Shown in pieces: positions 1-11,039 of a stretch of 64,000 nucleotides of DNA. The stretch comes from Dryocosmus kuriphilus (taxonomy: Eukaryota; Arthropoda; Insecta; Hymenoptera; Cynipidae): contig CM076190.1 in the NCBI GenBank assembly GCA_038277395.1, positions 235,382,618-235,446,617 on the forward strand. The letters run 5' to 3'. The notes beneath the pieces are model-generated. The model did no database searches. It was given only the letters and a program-made list of their open reading frames with translations, and was not told the DNA's origin. The position numbers were made by a program, and so were the translations under genes. The first letter of the stretch is position 1. Every line of letters starts with the position of its first letter.

Positions 1-575
1 CGACGGTTCTTTTGGTCAAAATTTAGCAATTTCGGAACAAACTTCGCTGACACACGTCTCATGCCCAAAATATCCACTAAAATTGCTTGGCACGAGCCAA
101 ACGAGATGCCACATCATCAGCAACTTCTCTAATGGTAATTCGACGATTCGCCAACACTATTTTCTTCACTTCTTCAACGTTTTCATCAGTTTTTGGCGTG
201 CTGGAACGTCCAGGGCGAGCTTCGTCATTAACATCTCCTCGGCCTTCCCGAAAGAACTTGTACCACTTATAAACATTTTTTTCCTCATAGTACACTCACC
301 GTATGCCACTGTCAACATTTCAAGTGTTTTGGAGCACTTAGTTACATTTTTCATACAAAATTGGATGCAACTTCTTTGATCCATTTTTTTCGACAGCAGA
401 AAATCGCCGAGCACGCAAAATACTTCTAACCTTTATGCCTCTCACAAGCAAACAAAAAACGCTATATAACTGAAACTGTGCACATATGTTTAGGACGATT
501 GTACCAACATAAGAAAAAAAGAAAACGAATATCTACTGTACGCATCCCGCGAAATTCAAAAGGTCACCTTACTTT
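1..575 (-). mobile_element. mariner transposon remnant (N-terminal transposase half)
   Basis: On the minus strand, translations in two frames give a mariner-type transposase N-terminus. One frame runs from MDQRSCIQFCMKN, and a second carries VYKWYKFFREGR followed by RPGRSSTPKTDENVEEVKKI and a helix-turn-helix-like ITIREVADDV. A frame change near position 80 leads into further mariner-like sequence (VDILGMRRVSAKFVPKLL), which runs off the window edge. The element end lies near 570, where AAGGTGACCTTTTGAATTTC matches the end of the second mariner copy at about 13020. The catalytic part lies outside the window. At least two frameshifts make it inactive. Confidence 0.8.
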
Positions 576-587
576 TTGTTCACATCT

Positions 588-1168
588 CGTATTTCCCGAA
601 TGACTTAAAAAATATGCCTCATTACAAGAAGATGAAAGAGATCAAATTTATAGATCTTTTTGAGTTGAACAATATATCCTTCGTATCCTGCATAGTTTGG
701 CGGGAAATTTGAATTTTTGATTTTTAGTAACGTTTTCTCGATTAAAACAGAAGCAGTGCATTTGATCAAAAAATGATACAAACAAAATTTGCAGTTTTTT
801 TTACGGTGAATAATTTAACTCTCTACCATTTTTTTTATCTTGTGTAGTTTAGGCGGAAAATGTATGTTTTGATTTTGTGAAAACCGTTTTTGATGGCTCA
901 AACCATAACCACATGTCAAAAACCACTGTTTAATGAACTCGGCCTTACTTTTTATGCCTCAAGGAAGTCTGCCAAAGTCCAGTCCAATCCAGTTAGTCCT
1001 TCGAATGTTATCATGGAAACAGGCGACGACAACGACAACAGACACAGAAAACGTTGTAAGACATGTTTTCTCGAATTCAGGGGGTAACGAAACGTCGAGA
1101 TTTCATGAAATCCGCGAAAGTTATTTTTCAGATAAAACTGATACCTCCACATTGAGATGAGAATATAA
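588..1168 (-). mobile_element. family H interspersed element, copy a (partial)
   Basis: This is a partial copy of the interspersed family described at 15225-16522. It keeps the AT-rich body (CGATTAAAACA, CATAGTTTGGCGGGAAA), the conserved block with an interrupted GAC/AAC microsatellite at about 1020-1050, and the terminal motif GATGAGAAT at 1158-1166. The hairpin end is missing because the copy abuts the mariner remnant at about 575-588. Strand is given so that the ACATTCTCATC motif is the 5' end and the GC hairpin the 3' end. Confidence 0.6.
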
Positions 1169-1198
1169 AAATTTCATCAAAGTGTGTGAAAAATTTTA

Positions 1199-2117
1199 AA
1201 AATCACGTTTTTGATATACTTTAATCGACTGGTGGGCCTGAGAAACGTGATGAGAATGCGCCTGCGTAGCGGGCAGATTTTTCAATAACTTTTAATAACT
1301 TTTTACTTACTTTATTATAGTGTATTTTTTTATTAAAAAAACTATTATACGTTTCATGAATAAACTATGCGTTGGATTAAAAAATAGTTTTCAGCAAATT
1401 TTTTTAAATCCTTTTAGGATGAACAATTCTACTCCTTAATATTTTCTGGTACCTCGCATGTTTTTTTACTGAAAAGTTGATTTGTTTATATTTAATAATA
1501 TATTTCACGAATAACTCAAAAACTACACGTCTGCTCAGAAAAATAATGCAGACCAAATTTGTAGATCTTTTTGAGGTGAAGAACTTTGTTTATTACCATC
1601 TATTTCGTATCTTGCACAGTTTTGCGGAAAATTTGAATTCTTGACTTTTAATAACGTTTTCTCGATTAAAACAATAATCGTGCATTTATTAAAAAATGGT
1701 TGAAACGAAATTTATAGACTTTTTTGAGATGAACAATTTTACCATCTGCCATTTTTTGCATATATTGCACAGTTTAGCCAGAAAATTGACTTTTTGATTT
1801 TGTGAAAACCGTTTTTGGTGGATAAATCGATAACCACTGGTCTAAATCCGCTAGTTAACGAACTCGTCCTTACTTTTTACGCCCCAAAAGTGTGCCAAAG
1901 TGCAAGGCGATCCGATTAGTCCTTCGAAAGTTATCGTAGGAAAAGTCTCCGGCGACAACGACGACAACAACGACAACGACAACAGAGAGACAGACACCGT
2001 CGTAAAACATGTTTTTTCGGATTCAGGGGGTCACCAAACTTCGAGATTTCATGAAATCCGCGAAAGTCATCTTTCACATAAAGTAATAGCTTCACATTGA
2101 TATGTGAATGTAAAATG
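1199..2117 (-). mobile_element. family H interspersed element, copy b (variant terminal module)
   Basis: The left end holds GATGAGAATGCGCCTGCGTA followed by GCGGGCAGATTTTT, so the hairpin module is flipped relative to copies f, g, h and i. A matching flipped module lies at the far end of copy d (about 5462-5560), in inverse orientation. The body continues with the usual repeated AT-rich modules, the conserved block and a GACAAC microsatellite at 1952-1985. It ends near GTGAATGTAAAA at 2104-2115. Divergence from the other copies suggests an older subfamily. Confidence 0.55.
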
Positions 2118-2285
2118 ATTTCCGGTCTGAATAAGCCACCTCCAGCGGGAGCCGGAAGTGGAAAATATCTCCAATCGGTCCGGCATAGTCCATTCACTAC
2201 TACGAGTCACTGAGTTTTAAATTTTATTATGTATTTTAGATTTCAAAGTGGGTAGACGTGTGTTCTGAGACACCCTGTATATATA

Positions 2286-2489
2286 CTAGCTGTGCCCGGC
2301 CACTCGTTGCTGTGGCCCAGTCTGGTTAAAAGGAAAATAAAAAAAGAGCAAGGTCAAGTTTCTAATATGTTTAGTTTGACAATACTTCGGGGCATGCAAT
2401 ATTTTTTGTTGTACCATTTTCTGTGCCGATATAGAGATTTTCTGATTTGCAGACTCTAGCATACGCAACATATAATTGTTCGTGTGAGA
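2286..2489 (-). pseudogene. Helitron 3' end with C-terminal PIF1-like helicase fragment
   Basis: The minus strand translates as EQLYVAYARVCKSENLYI followed by GTENGTTKNIACPEVLSN and a TAA at 2371-2373. This is the final motif of Helitron-encoded PIF1-type helicases (QLYVALSRV...NLYI). About 80 bases downstream the element ends in CTAG (2286-2289) followed by T. A perfect 6-bp hairpin, GGCCAC at 2298-2303 pairing with GTGGCC at 2312-2317, lies just before it. A hairpin plus CTRR-T is the canonical Helitron 3' terminus. Upstream coding sequence is lost into the TA tract at 2514, so only the last ~40 codons survive. Confidence 0.8.
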
Positions 2490-2511
2490 AGCAGTCAGTG
2501 TATAGGTCCCA

Positions 2512-2513
<2 letters not shown>

Positions 2514-2591
<78 letters not shown>
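2514..2591. repeat. (TA)n microsatellite
   Basis: Nearly pure TA dinucleotides for almost 80 bases, interrupted once (AATATA near 2558). It directly abuts the truncated Helitron tail. Confidence 0.95.
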
Positions 2592-2594
<3 letters not shown>

Positions 2595-3206
2595 TAACCG
2601 TTTATTCGAGCCCGAAAAATACGTCGGGTCGATCTTATCAAGCCCGAAATGGCGTTGTCAGGCCCGGTTCCGGGCCTGACAACGACTCTTCGTGTATTCA
2701 GTGATATAATGCCTACTAAAGTGTTTTAAGAAAGTTAAAGCTGGGCTTGAATTTGCGGTCAAACGTAATATTATATAACATTTTGGTTCAAGCTACCTCA
2801 CACAGGCGCCACAACTATCGATATATGAATACTGTATAAGTTCGTATATGTAGCTCCGATCTTAGCAGGCCCAAATTCAGGCAACACTGTAAAATATATG
2901 TGTATACGTTCTTCCAATCTTATCAATCCCAAGCTACCAAACTAAAAAGAATCAGAATTCAAGATAGGGAGATTTCGCGATTGATTTATCATCAGAATAT
3001 AATAATATTGTTTCATGTGAATAAATGATGTTAGTAAAAACCAATATTTCGCAATTTCACACAGAATATTTTTACAGCTTATCTCATTTAAATTTACTCA
3101 GAGACTATACTCAACTTCACTTTCTTGTGCAATAATTTCTTGTAGATTTATTAAAAAATCCGAAAAAAACAAGCTGTTTTTATTTCTTTTTGCAAAATTT
3201 CTTTTT
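2592..3206. other. Unassigned AT-rich sequence with one strong hairpin
   Basis: No coding potential was recognised. A perfect inverted repeat lies at 2653-2684: stem CGTTGTCAGGCCCGG, two-base loop TT and an exact complement. Variants of CGATCTTATCAAGCCC recur at about 2630, 2858 and 2917, which suggests a decayed repeat. The rest has no visible structure. Confidence 0.5.
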
Positions 3207-4229
3207 ACATTCTCATCAGAGAAGGTATTAAATTTAGGTAAAATTTGACTTTCGCGGATTTCATGAAACCTCCACGTTCTGAGACCCCGTGAGTCAGAAA
3301 AAACGGTTTTTACGACCGTGTCTGTCTCTCTGTTGTCGTCGTTGTCGTTGTCGCCGCCTGTGATCGCGATAACTTTCGAAGGACTAATCGGATTCGAGTG
3401 CGCTTTGGTACACTTCTTTAAGAGGTAAAAAGAAAGGAGGAGTTCGTTAACCAGCGGTTTTTGACCAAAATTTATGGTTCTATCCATCAAAAACGGTTTT
3501 CACAGAATCAAAAAATCCATTTCCCGGCTAAACTATGAGAGATAAAAAAATATCTACTAATTTTGTTTTAATCATTTTTTCATAAAATGCACGGTTTTTG
3601 TTTTCATCGATAAAGCGATATTAAAAATAAAAAATTTCAAATTTCCTGCCAAACAATGCGAGATAAGCAAAAATAATAATGAACAAAGTTGTTTGCCTCA
3701 GGAAGATCTACAAATTTTCTCTCTATAATTTTTTGAGAAGACGCGTAGTTTTTGAGTTATTCGTGAAATATATTATGAAATATAAAGAAAACCACTTTTC
3801 AGCAAAACTATGCAAGATATGAGAAAATATTAACAAACAAAATTGTTCACCTTCGAAAGAGCTACAAAATTTATTTATAAGACTCATCGTTTTACTTTTA
3901 AGAATCGAAAACCTGTATTGTGAAAATTTGGAAAATCACAAGAAAACTTTACCAATCTACAATGTCTTTTCAAAAAATGTAATTATCGAGCGCGAAGCGC
4001 GAGTGTCATAATGAGAATGTATTCCTTAAGGGCGATAGAGCCTTAAGTAAAAATTTTCCTTTTGGAATTTTTAATTTAAAGGTTTATACGATCCATAAAC
4101 CCCGAGCGCGTAGCGCGTGGTGAATAATCTCTCGAGCGCGAAGCGCGAGTGCCAACAGACGCGCGCCCTAGGCGCCCTCATACTTCGCGTGAAGCGCTCG
4201 ATGAGAATGTGTCCGCGACACGGGCAGAT
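3207..4229 (+). mobile_element. family H interspersed element, copy c
   Basis: It begins ACATTCTCATCAGAGAAGG and contains a GTC-rich microsatellite at 3318-3356 (GTCTGTCTCTCTGTTGTCGT). The body has the usual AGATAAGCAAAA and GAGTTATTCGTGAAA segments. It ends in the CpG-rich palindrome zone: GAGCGCGAAGCGCGAG at 3988, a second at about 4132, then GATGAGAATGTGTCCGCGAC and CGGGCAGATTTTTT. The final hairpin is slightly mutated (GTCCGCGACACGGGC). This is a full-length copy of about 1.0 kb with both ends visible. Confidence 0.7.
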
Positions 4230-4480
4230 TTTTTTTTTGATAATACACAGATAACAGTGTCTCAAGACAGGTAACTTATTACCCTACAAAAAATACTGCT
4301 ATTTTTATAAACAAATTTAATTTTGTAAACCAGTGTTTGTCGCTTTCGTTTACCCATTTAATTTTTTCTACGCCACATCGATTTAAAACATAAATTTTGT
4401 GCAATATATTCAATTGCCAGGTATAATATGAAATATCTATTTTTAAAAGAATACCATTAGGATGATTTATGCTTGTTTTT

Positions 4481-5565
4481 ACATTCTCATCAGAGAAGGT
4501 ATTAGATTTATGTAAAATTTGACTTTCGCGTATTTCATGAAATCTCCACGTTTTGAGACCCCCTGAGTCAGAAAAAAACGGTTTTTTACGACGGGGTCTG
4601 TCTGTCTGTTGCCGTCATCGTTGTCGTTGTCGTCGTCGTTGTCGTCGTTGGCGTTGTGGTGGTCTGTGGTCGCGATAACTTTCGAAGGACAAATCCGATT
4701 CGAGTGCGCTTTGGTACACTTCTTTAGGGGGTAAAAAAACGACGATTTCGTTAACCAGTGGTTTTTGACCAACAGTTATGGCTTTATCCATCAAAAACGG
4801 TTTTCACAAAATCCAAAAATCCATTTTTCGACTAAACTACGAGAGATACAAAAAAAATGTAAGAAATTAAAATTATTCACCTCAAACAAATCTACAAATT
4901 TCGTCTTAAATGTTTTTAATGAAATGAACGGTTTTTTTTTTTTAATCAAGAAAACGCTATTAAATTAAAAAAACGCTGGTTTTCCGCCAAAATACTCAAG
5001 ATACAAAAAAGTGGTAAAGAACAAAGTTGTTCAGTTCAAAAATATCTACAAATTTTGTTTTAATCATTTTTTGATAAGATGCACGGTTTTTGTTTTAATC
5101 GATAAAACGTTATTAAAAATTCAAAATTTTTCGCCAAACTGTGCAAGGTACGGAATAGTTATAATAAACAAAGTTATTCACCTGAAAAGGATCTACAAAT
5201 TTACTGTCTCTCATTTTTTTGAGCAGACGCGTAGTTTTTGAGTTATTCGTGAAATTTTTTATGAAATCTAAAGAAAACCACTTTTCAGCAAAACTATTCA
5301 AGATATGAGAAAAGCAGAATTATTCACCTTCCAAAGACCTACAAATTCTCTTAAAACCATTTTTTGATACAACCCATACTTTATTTATTAAACGTATAAT
5401 ACTGTCCTTTTAAGCAAAAAATACATTACTATACAGTCATTAAAAAGTTATTAAAAGTTATTGAAAAATCTGCCCGCTACTCAGGCGCATTCTCATCACG
5501 TTTCTCGCGCTCACCGATCAATGAAATTATATCTAAAACGTGAATTTCATTCATTTTTTACATAG
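4481..5565 (+). mobile_element. family H interspersed element, copy d (variant terminal module)
   Basis: It starts ACATTCTCATCAGAGAAGG, with a long GTCGTT microsatellite at 4600-4660. The AT-rich body follows. At 5462-5500 comes the module GAAAAATCTGCCCGCTACTC with GCATTCTCATCACG, the reverse of the order seen in copy c. It matches copy b (1199-1320) in inverse orientation, including the flanking AAAAGTTATTAAAAGTTATT, so copies b and d belong to one subfamily with an inverted hairpin module. Confidence 0.6.
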
Positions 5566-5596
5566 TTTGGCTGAAAAATGGAATTTTTTTATTATA

Positions 5597-5757
5597 ACAT
5601 TCTCATCTCAATGAGAAGGGATTAGTTTTATGTAAAATTTGACTTTCGCGGATTTCATGAAATCTCCACGTTTTGAGACAAAATTTGTAGATTTTTTTGA
5701 GGTGAACAATTTTACTTCCTCACATTTTTTTTTTATCTCTCATAGTTTAGCTCAAAA
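5597..5757 (+). mobile_element. family H fragment, copy e
   Basis: A short copy begins ACATTCTCATCTCAATGAGAAG and keeps the CTTTCGCGGATTTCATGAAA block. It then jumps from TTTTGAGAC straight to AAAATTTGTAGATTTTTTTG, deleting the microsatellite and the conserved block after it. It ends around CATAGTTTAGCTCAAAATTC. Confidence 0.55.
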
Positions 5758-8332
5758 TTCGGTCTACTCACGAGACGCTTGAGGATATGAATGCGTTTTT
5801 TGTGCAATGTTGCAAATAAAAATTTAAACAATGTTTGTAAACAAATATAATTATATATTCATTACGCTGTCATTTTCAGAATACCATAGGACATACTCTC
5901 TGATATTTTTTATAAGAAAATATTGAAAACTCGTGAACATATAACGAGTTGAAAGTACAAAAGACTTTTTCATTTTAAAAAACCCCATTTTTTCTCTTTA
6001 TTTCGAAAGTGACAAAAGTTAAAACTTTTTTATGAGAAGAAAAAAGATGCGCAATTAAATTTTATGTCGAAATATGTAGCTTAAAAATTTTAGTTCCAAA
6101 CTTTTCTAAAAACTGCTCAGGGGCCAACCCTGCCCGGCGAAATAAGTTTATAGGACTTTATTAGTCGAGACGCCAACCCTATTTCCGAAAGATCGACGAG
6201 GTCTAGTCATTTTCTCTTTTGATTAATCCTGAAATCAAAACTCGTAAGCAAGCTTCTGGAAAATTTTCCGTTCTCGAGATATTTGTAATTTTTATAAATG
6301 TAAAATTTAACAACGAAAATGAGACATTTTTGTAAATAATTGTTTTTTCCTCTTGTTAGACAAGCTCAAGAGAAACGAAAGTTGTCTGAAAATGTTTTCG
6401 CTTCGACGAGTATTTATTGCACAAAATTACATAAAGTGTGAAATAATTAAAAAATAATTCATGATTTGTTCTTAGAATAGACCTTTTTCGCACCTTTTCG
6501 ATGATTCTTAACTGAGCAAAAAATATATTTTTTTTATTTCTGTGTCTTTATTATTGTGTACTAGCGCAAACTGTACGCAAAGTAAATTTGTCATAACTCT
6601 TTAACCAATAGGATCTTTTTCTATTTAAAATAAAATTATTTTCTAAACCAAAAACCAAACAGAAGATTTTAATCGATTTCAAATTTTTTTATGATTTTCG
6701 AAAGCCAACCCACATACTTAAAAATGTTTCTTCCGCCCTACTAAGTACCACTATTCTATAAAAAGGATATCAAAAAGACCTTAAAGAACTTTTTTTTAAA
6801 ATTATGTTGTTTGACAACAGAAATACGTAAGCCACTTTTTTTTACTGTAATTCTGATATACCTTTTCACTCTCTTTTCAAGTACGCAAAAAAAATTAGTT
6901 TAAATACTGACCAAATAGCAGCGGTTTTTTTTTTCTCAATGTTTAAAAATCAAAATTTTGTATCAGATTAATGACTGAACTTGAGAGATCTGTAACGAAG
7001 TCATTTCATAAGCTTTCCTTTTAAAATGATAAAAAGAAACATTTTAAGAAACATATTTGATAAAAATCCCCCGTATGTAAAAATTATATAAAAATACAAA
7101 CTTTTTGGGTAATTCGTTACATAAAATTACATTTCGGATTTTCTGTTCTAGAATAACATTTTTTGAAAACCGAGCTTTATTAAAACATAGATTTTTATTT
7201 CCGCCTTTTTAGATAATTTGTACACAGAGATAGAATTAATTTCTAAAACTCATCCTGTGCTCACTCAATTTGAAATCGAGTATTTTTAGAGCAGATTCAT
7301 ATAGTTCTTTTTTTCCCTTTTTACCTAAAAAGTAGCTAGGTAAAACCTGGTTCCACAATAAAATAAATTCTGATCAATCAAGCCAAAATTGCTCAAAAAC
7401 CCCGAAAATCCATCCATCTGCTATTGATTGGGGTTGAACGATTTTGACGATATTTACTATATTTAAATTAACAGCTATAAATTATATGTTTTTGTAATTT
7501 ATCCCAATCTGCAAATGAAGTAAAAGCTTTGGCAAATTTGTAGTAAAAGTCGTATTATTGGAATACTATTATTCATAAGGTAAATAATTTAATTAATTAT
7601 ATATTATTCAAGTATGGCCGGATATCATTATGTAATAAAATGGAATATTATTTATTACTGATATAAGAAATTTTAACAACATACTAAAGAGATTTTTAAA
7701 AGAGGAGATTTACAGAAATGTTTTATTTTGCAATCGCTATTTACTATATGATATCGTAAATTAAAAATTTCATATTAGAGTATTTCATAGTGTCACCATG
7801 CAAAGCGCTGTAAAATCTTTGAAGGCTTGCTCTTGAGAAAAGTTTCCGAATGAAATTTAAAGCGAAATTGCTTTAAAATTTGGCAACGTCGCGGGCTTGG
7901 TAGCATCGGATGAATGTATAAATTATATACAAAATGGCCGGCATGAAGGTTTCATATAATGGGTCTGACAAAATTGGCGAAACATAAAAACGGCCGATAT
8001 ACACTGGGTCTGGTAGGATATATCGTACGTAGTAGGACTGACAAGATTAGACAAACCAATATATATTGGATAAGAGATTCTAGGTCCCAATATAAGAAAT
8101 CTTTGGTAATTAGCGCCGCCAATGGTTATTTGGCGAAACTCGGTTCAGAGCATCCGCAATGAATGACATTTTGACGCAATTATAAACCCTTAAAAGACTG
8201 TTTAGGTTATATGTATATGTGTATACAAATTAGTGCTTTAATAGTGGTGCAACATAGTGTTAAACATTTTATTGACAGAAAAATCGAGAATCTTATTTTT
8301 CTGGAGTGACGTGTTTACTTTTAATTTTGAAC
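5758..8332. other. AT-rich stretch without recognised gene or repeat
   Basis: About 2.6 kb of AT-rich, stop-rich DNA. Short open frames (for example 7959-8162) have no recognisable motif. Partly repeated phrases such as GGTCTGACAAAATTGGCG and GGACTGACAAGATTAGAC at about 7962 and 8036 hint at an old internal duplication. I see nothing else supportable. Confidence 0.5.
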
Positions 8333-10254
8333 ATGATCAAATGTGTGTATTGTGGAAAGTTGTGGAACAGTAAAGCAAAGGCTACTTTTCACAGGTTAGT
8401 AAACGCATAACCTTTCTTATTCATCACTTTTGATATTTTTAATTGATGCACGGTTAGAAGGCTTGAATAGAATGAAATTAAGAATTTAAGATTTTAACGT
8501 AAAAGTAGGGATAATTCTATCAATTTTCATACCTGATTTTTCCTTCATTCATCTAAATGTGAATAGTCAGAAATTGCATTTTTGATGTAATGACATCTCT
8601 TTCATATTTCATAAAGCAGGTTAGATTTGAAATGTATTTAATTCAATGTAATTCCTTCACGAAAGCTGTGCATAAAATTGTTTGAATTATCCATTTTGGA
8701 ATATAAGTCAGGAAGGGTCTATTTAAGCGAATTCAAGTTTGCACTGCGGAGGGATCAAGTTATTCGAATTCAAGAAATTTAATTTAAATATTTTGTTTCA
8801 TAGATTTCCACGAGATGAATCATTGTACAAAAAACGGGTGCATATCATAGACCGGGAAGTTTGGATACCCACCAAAAACAGCTTCTTGTTTTCTGATCAT
8901 TTTAGTGAAGAAAGTTTCCGCTATTTTTATGGTCGAACCAAAAAGCGTTTGAAACCAGGAGTATTGTCTACGATTCTCTCAAAAATTAATTTTGAACTGC
9001 AGGGGCACATTTTAGCAACAAATAATTGCAGAGGTAAGAATGTATACTTTCTTTCTATCTAAAAATTAGAAAATAAGAATTGAAGTTTGGTAAAAATATA
9101 TGCTATTTGTTATTTATGTTATTAATTTGTGTTATTTATTGTTACTTTTATTGTGTTTGCTTTTTATTTTTATAATAACTTTATACGTCTGCAAGGAAGA
9201 CATCCTGTGAGTTGCATGTGGTCTAAACCATTTTTGTAGCCAGCAGAACTTTTTTTCATAAAATTGAAATTCCTCTTCTTTGTAGAAAATAATGAAAGTT
9301 GCAAAAGAATTTTAATCTAGAAGTTTGTACAATTAGATGAGTTGTGCAAAAAATCTCTTTTGTGATATCTTGCACTTTTTATGTGAAAAAATTTTTAATT
9401 CATTTTTCAAGGAGAGGAAAAATATTGATGGCCTCAAAAATGATGTAGCACTTTTATTTGGGAAACAGAAACAGCCGAACTTGGCGAAAGTTCAACAACA
9501 ACCAAAGTTTTAACGAAGTTAAAATAATTTTGTAGACAATTTCAGCCATCTCAATGTTTATTCGTTTTTTTCAGATGATTTTCTAGTTGTAGAGACTTGT
9601 ATATTAAAATTTTTTGTGTCTTTAATTGTTTTTGAGGAAAATTAGGAAATTGAATTTTATAAAAAAAATCTGCTGGTCACAAAAATGTTTTAGCCTTCGC
9701 GAGAATCGCACTATGTCTTCCTTATTGACGTACATATTTTTAAGAATTGTATTAGATCGCTTTATTATTATTATTTTTTAAGTAAGACTTTTATTCTTTC
9801 GCACATTTTTGTGTAAGTCGCTCAGACGATTTTTCTTTCTCTGAAAATGTTCCCGAAGCGAGTATTGAGATCGACATTGATGAAAGTCCAGCTAATGACG
9901 TAGAGATATGTAGGTTTAAAGACGTTTACTGTTTCGTATTTTATTTTATTATATTTAGTATTCTTTGAAAAAAGAAAGTAAAATCTTTATCTTCAGTATA
10001 ATTAGATAATATTTCTGATTGCAGCAGGTAATTACTTTGCATCTGAATGTACACCGAAGAAGAAATGTCCAAAGACGTACCCTTTAGGCTGAAACGTCAA
10101 ATGATAAAATTCTTCATGAACGTCGCTACGTTAATACCTCGAGAAGTACTGAGAGGAGATTGGGCATAATTCAGTCAAAAATGGGCTCGACAGAGAGGGA
10201 ACTGAAAATCGCAAAACGGCAGCTTCTTCGTCTGAAGAAAAAGAAAAGAGGAAA
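8333..10254 (+). pseudogene. Spliced THAP-domain gene, probably decayed
   Basis: Exon 1 (8333-8394) encodes MIKCVYCGKLWNSKAKATFH and ends at a GTTAGT donor. Exon 2 (8804-9033, after TTTCATAG) continues in phase with RFPRDESLYKKRVHIIDREV, then W, SFLFSDHFSEESF and RLKPGVLSTIL. The order CxxC, FHRFP, W, xxSDHF, LKPG is that of a THAP C2CH zinc-finger DNA-binding domain of normal size. A possible exon 3 (9826-9909) is acidic (PEASIEIDIDESPANDVEI) and joins in phase. A possible exon 4 starts at a tandem CAGCAG acceptor near 10024. It meets TGA at 10090-10092. The next frame then reads a basic coiled-coil-like tail (ERELKIAKRQLLRLKKKKR). The third zinc ligand, expected as Cys before SDH, is Phe. 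That change plus the frame break suggest a pseudogene. P-element transposases also start with THAP domains, so a transposon origin is possible. Confidence 0.65.
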
Positions 10255-10274
10255 ACTAATTGGCGCAAAATATT

Positions 10275-10495
10275 CGCCAGCTTTACGCTGGCGTATATTA
10301 AGAAGGGGATTTGCTTGGTTGCCTTCTTTTTCCCTCCTCTTTTTTTGTTTTTCTTTTTTGAGTTTTACTAAAAACTTTTTTTCATGTGTTAATTAAAAGC
10401 AAAAGAAAACGAGGGGAAAAAAAGAAGGAAGGGGATTTGGTTGGTTGCTTTCCTTTTCCCTCCTCCTTTTTTGTTTTTCCTTTTTCAATTTTGCA
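10275..10495. repeat. Short hairpin and duplicated CT-rich segment
   Basis: A perfect hairpin CGCCAGC-TTTAC-GCTGGCG lies at 10275-10293. Just after it, a segment starting GAAGGGGATTTG (10302-10380) is repeated at 10428-10495 with the same order of GGTTGC, CTTTTTCCCTCCT and TTTTGTTTTTC. It looks like a local duplication downstream of the THAP gene. I assign no function. Confidence 0.6.
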
Positions 10496-10499
10496 GAAT

Positions 10500-11035
10500 C
10501 TTTATTATTTACAAATGTTTCTGTTCACAGATTTTTTAAATGTGCTGATTCTGTGGGTTTTGAAGGACATGGCTTAAAATTAAATCTTTTTAGGATACTC
10601 TCTAGGATATAATTTTATATTATGTAACAGGTTTCTAATAAATTCACTTCAGCATCAATGTGATTCTAATTTTATTTTATTATATGTATTTTACCCTACT
10701 TCCTTCCATTAAAAAGTAAAACCAGTGAATGGTAATTTGTAATATTATTATTATTATTGCTATGGTGACGATCTCATGAAACTGGTTGAGTGATATTGTT
10801 TTTGTATTTGTTACTACTTTATTTTAATTTTATCTTATCTCATTTTACTTTAATTTTATTTAATTTAATTTTAGATGATGTTATTCTTAATTAATTTACA
10901 TTCATTGTATGTTATTTTGCCTTATTATATTCAATTTTTATTTTATATTATTTTATTTCATGTTATATAATTTAATTCAATTTCTGTTACTTTTCTCTCA
11001 TAAACTACGTTTTTGAAATTTCGCGCTATTTTCAC
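10500..11035. other. AT-rich stretch, nothing recognised
   Basis: Low-complexity TTTTATTTTA-rich sequence without coding potential or clear repeat structure. Confidence 0.5.
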
Positions 11036-11039
11036 TTAG

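Noticed and set aside
7959..8162. A 67-codon frame (MGLTKLAKHKNGRYTLGLVG)
   Set aside because: No motif, and it overlaps a locally duplicated GGTCTGACAAAATTGG phrase. I see no splice or start context favouring a gene.
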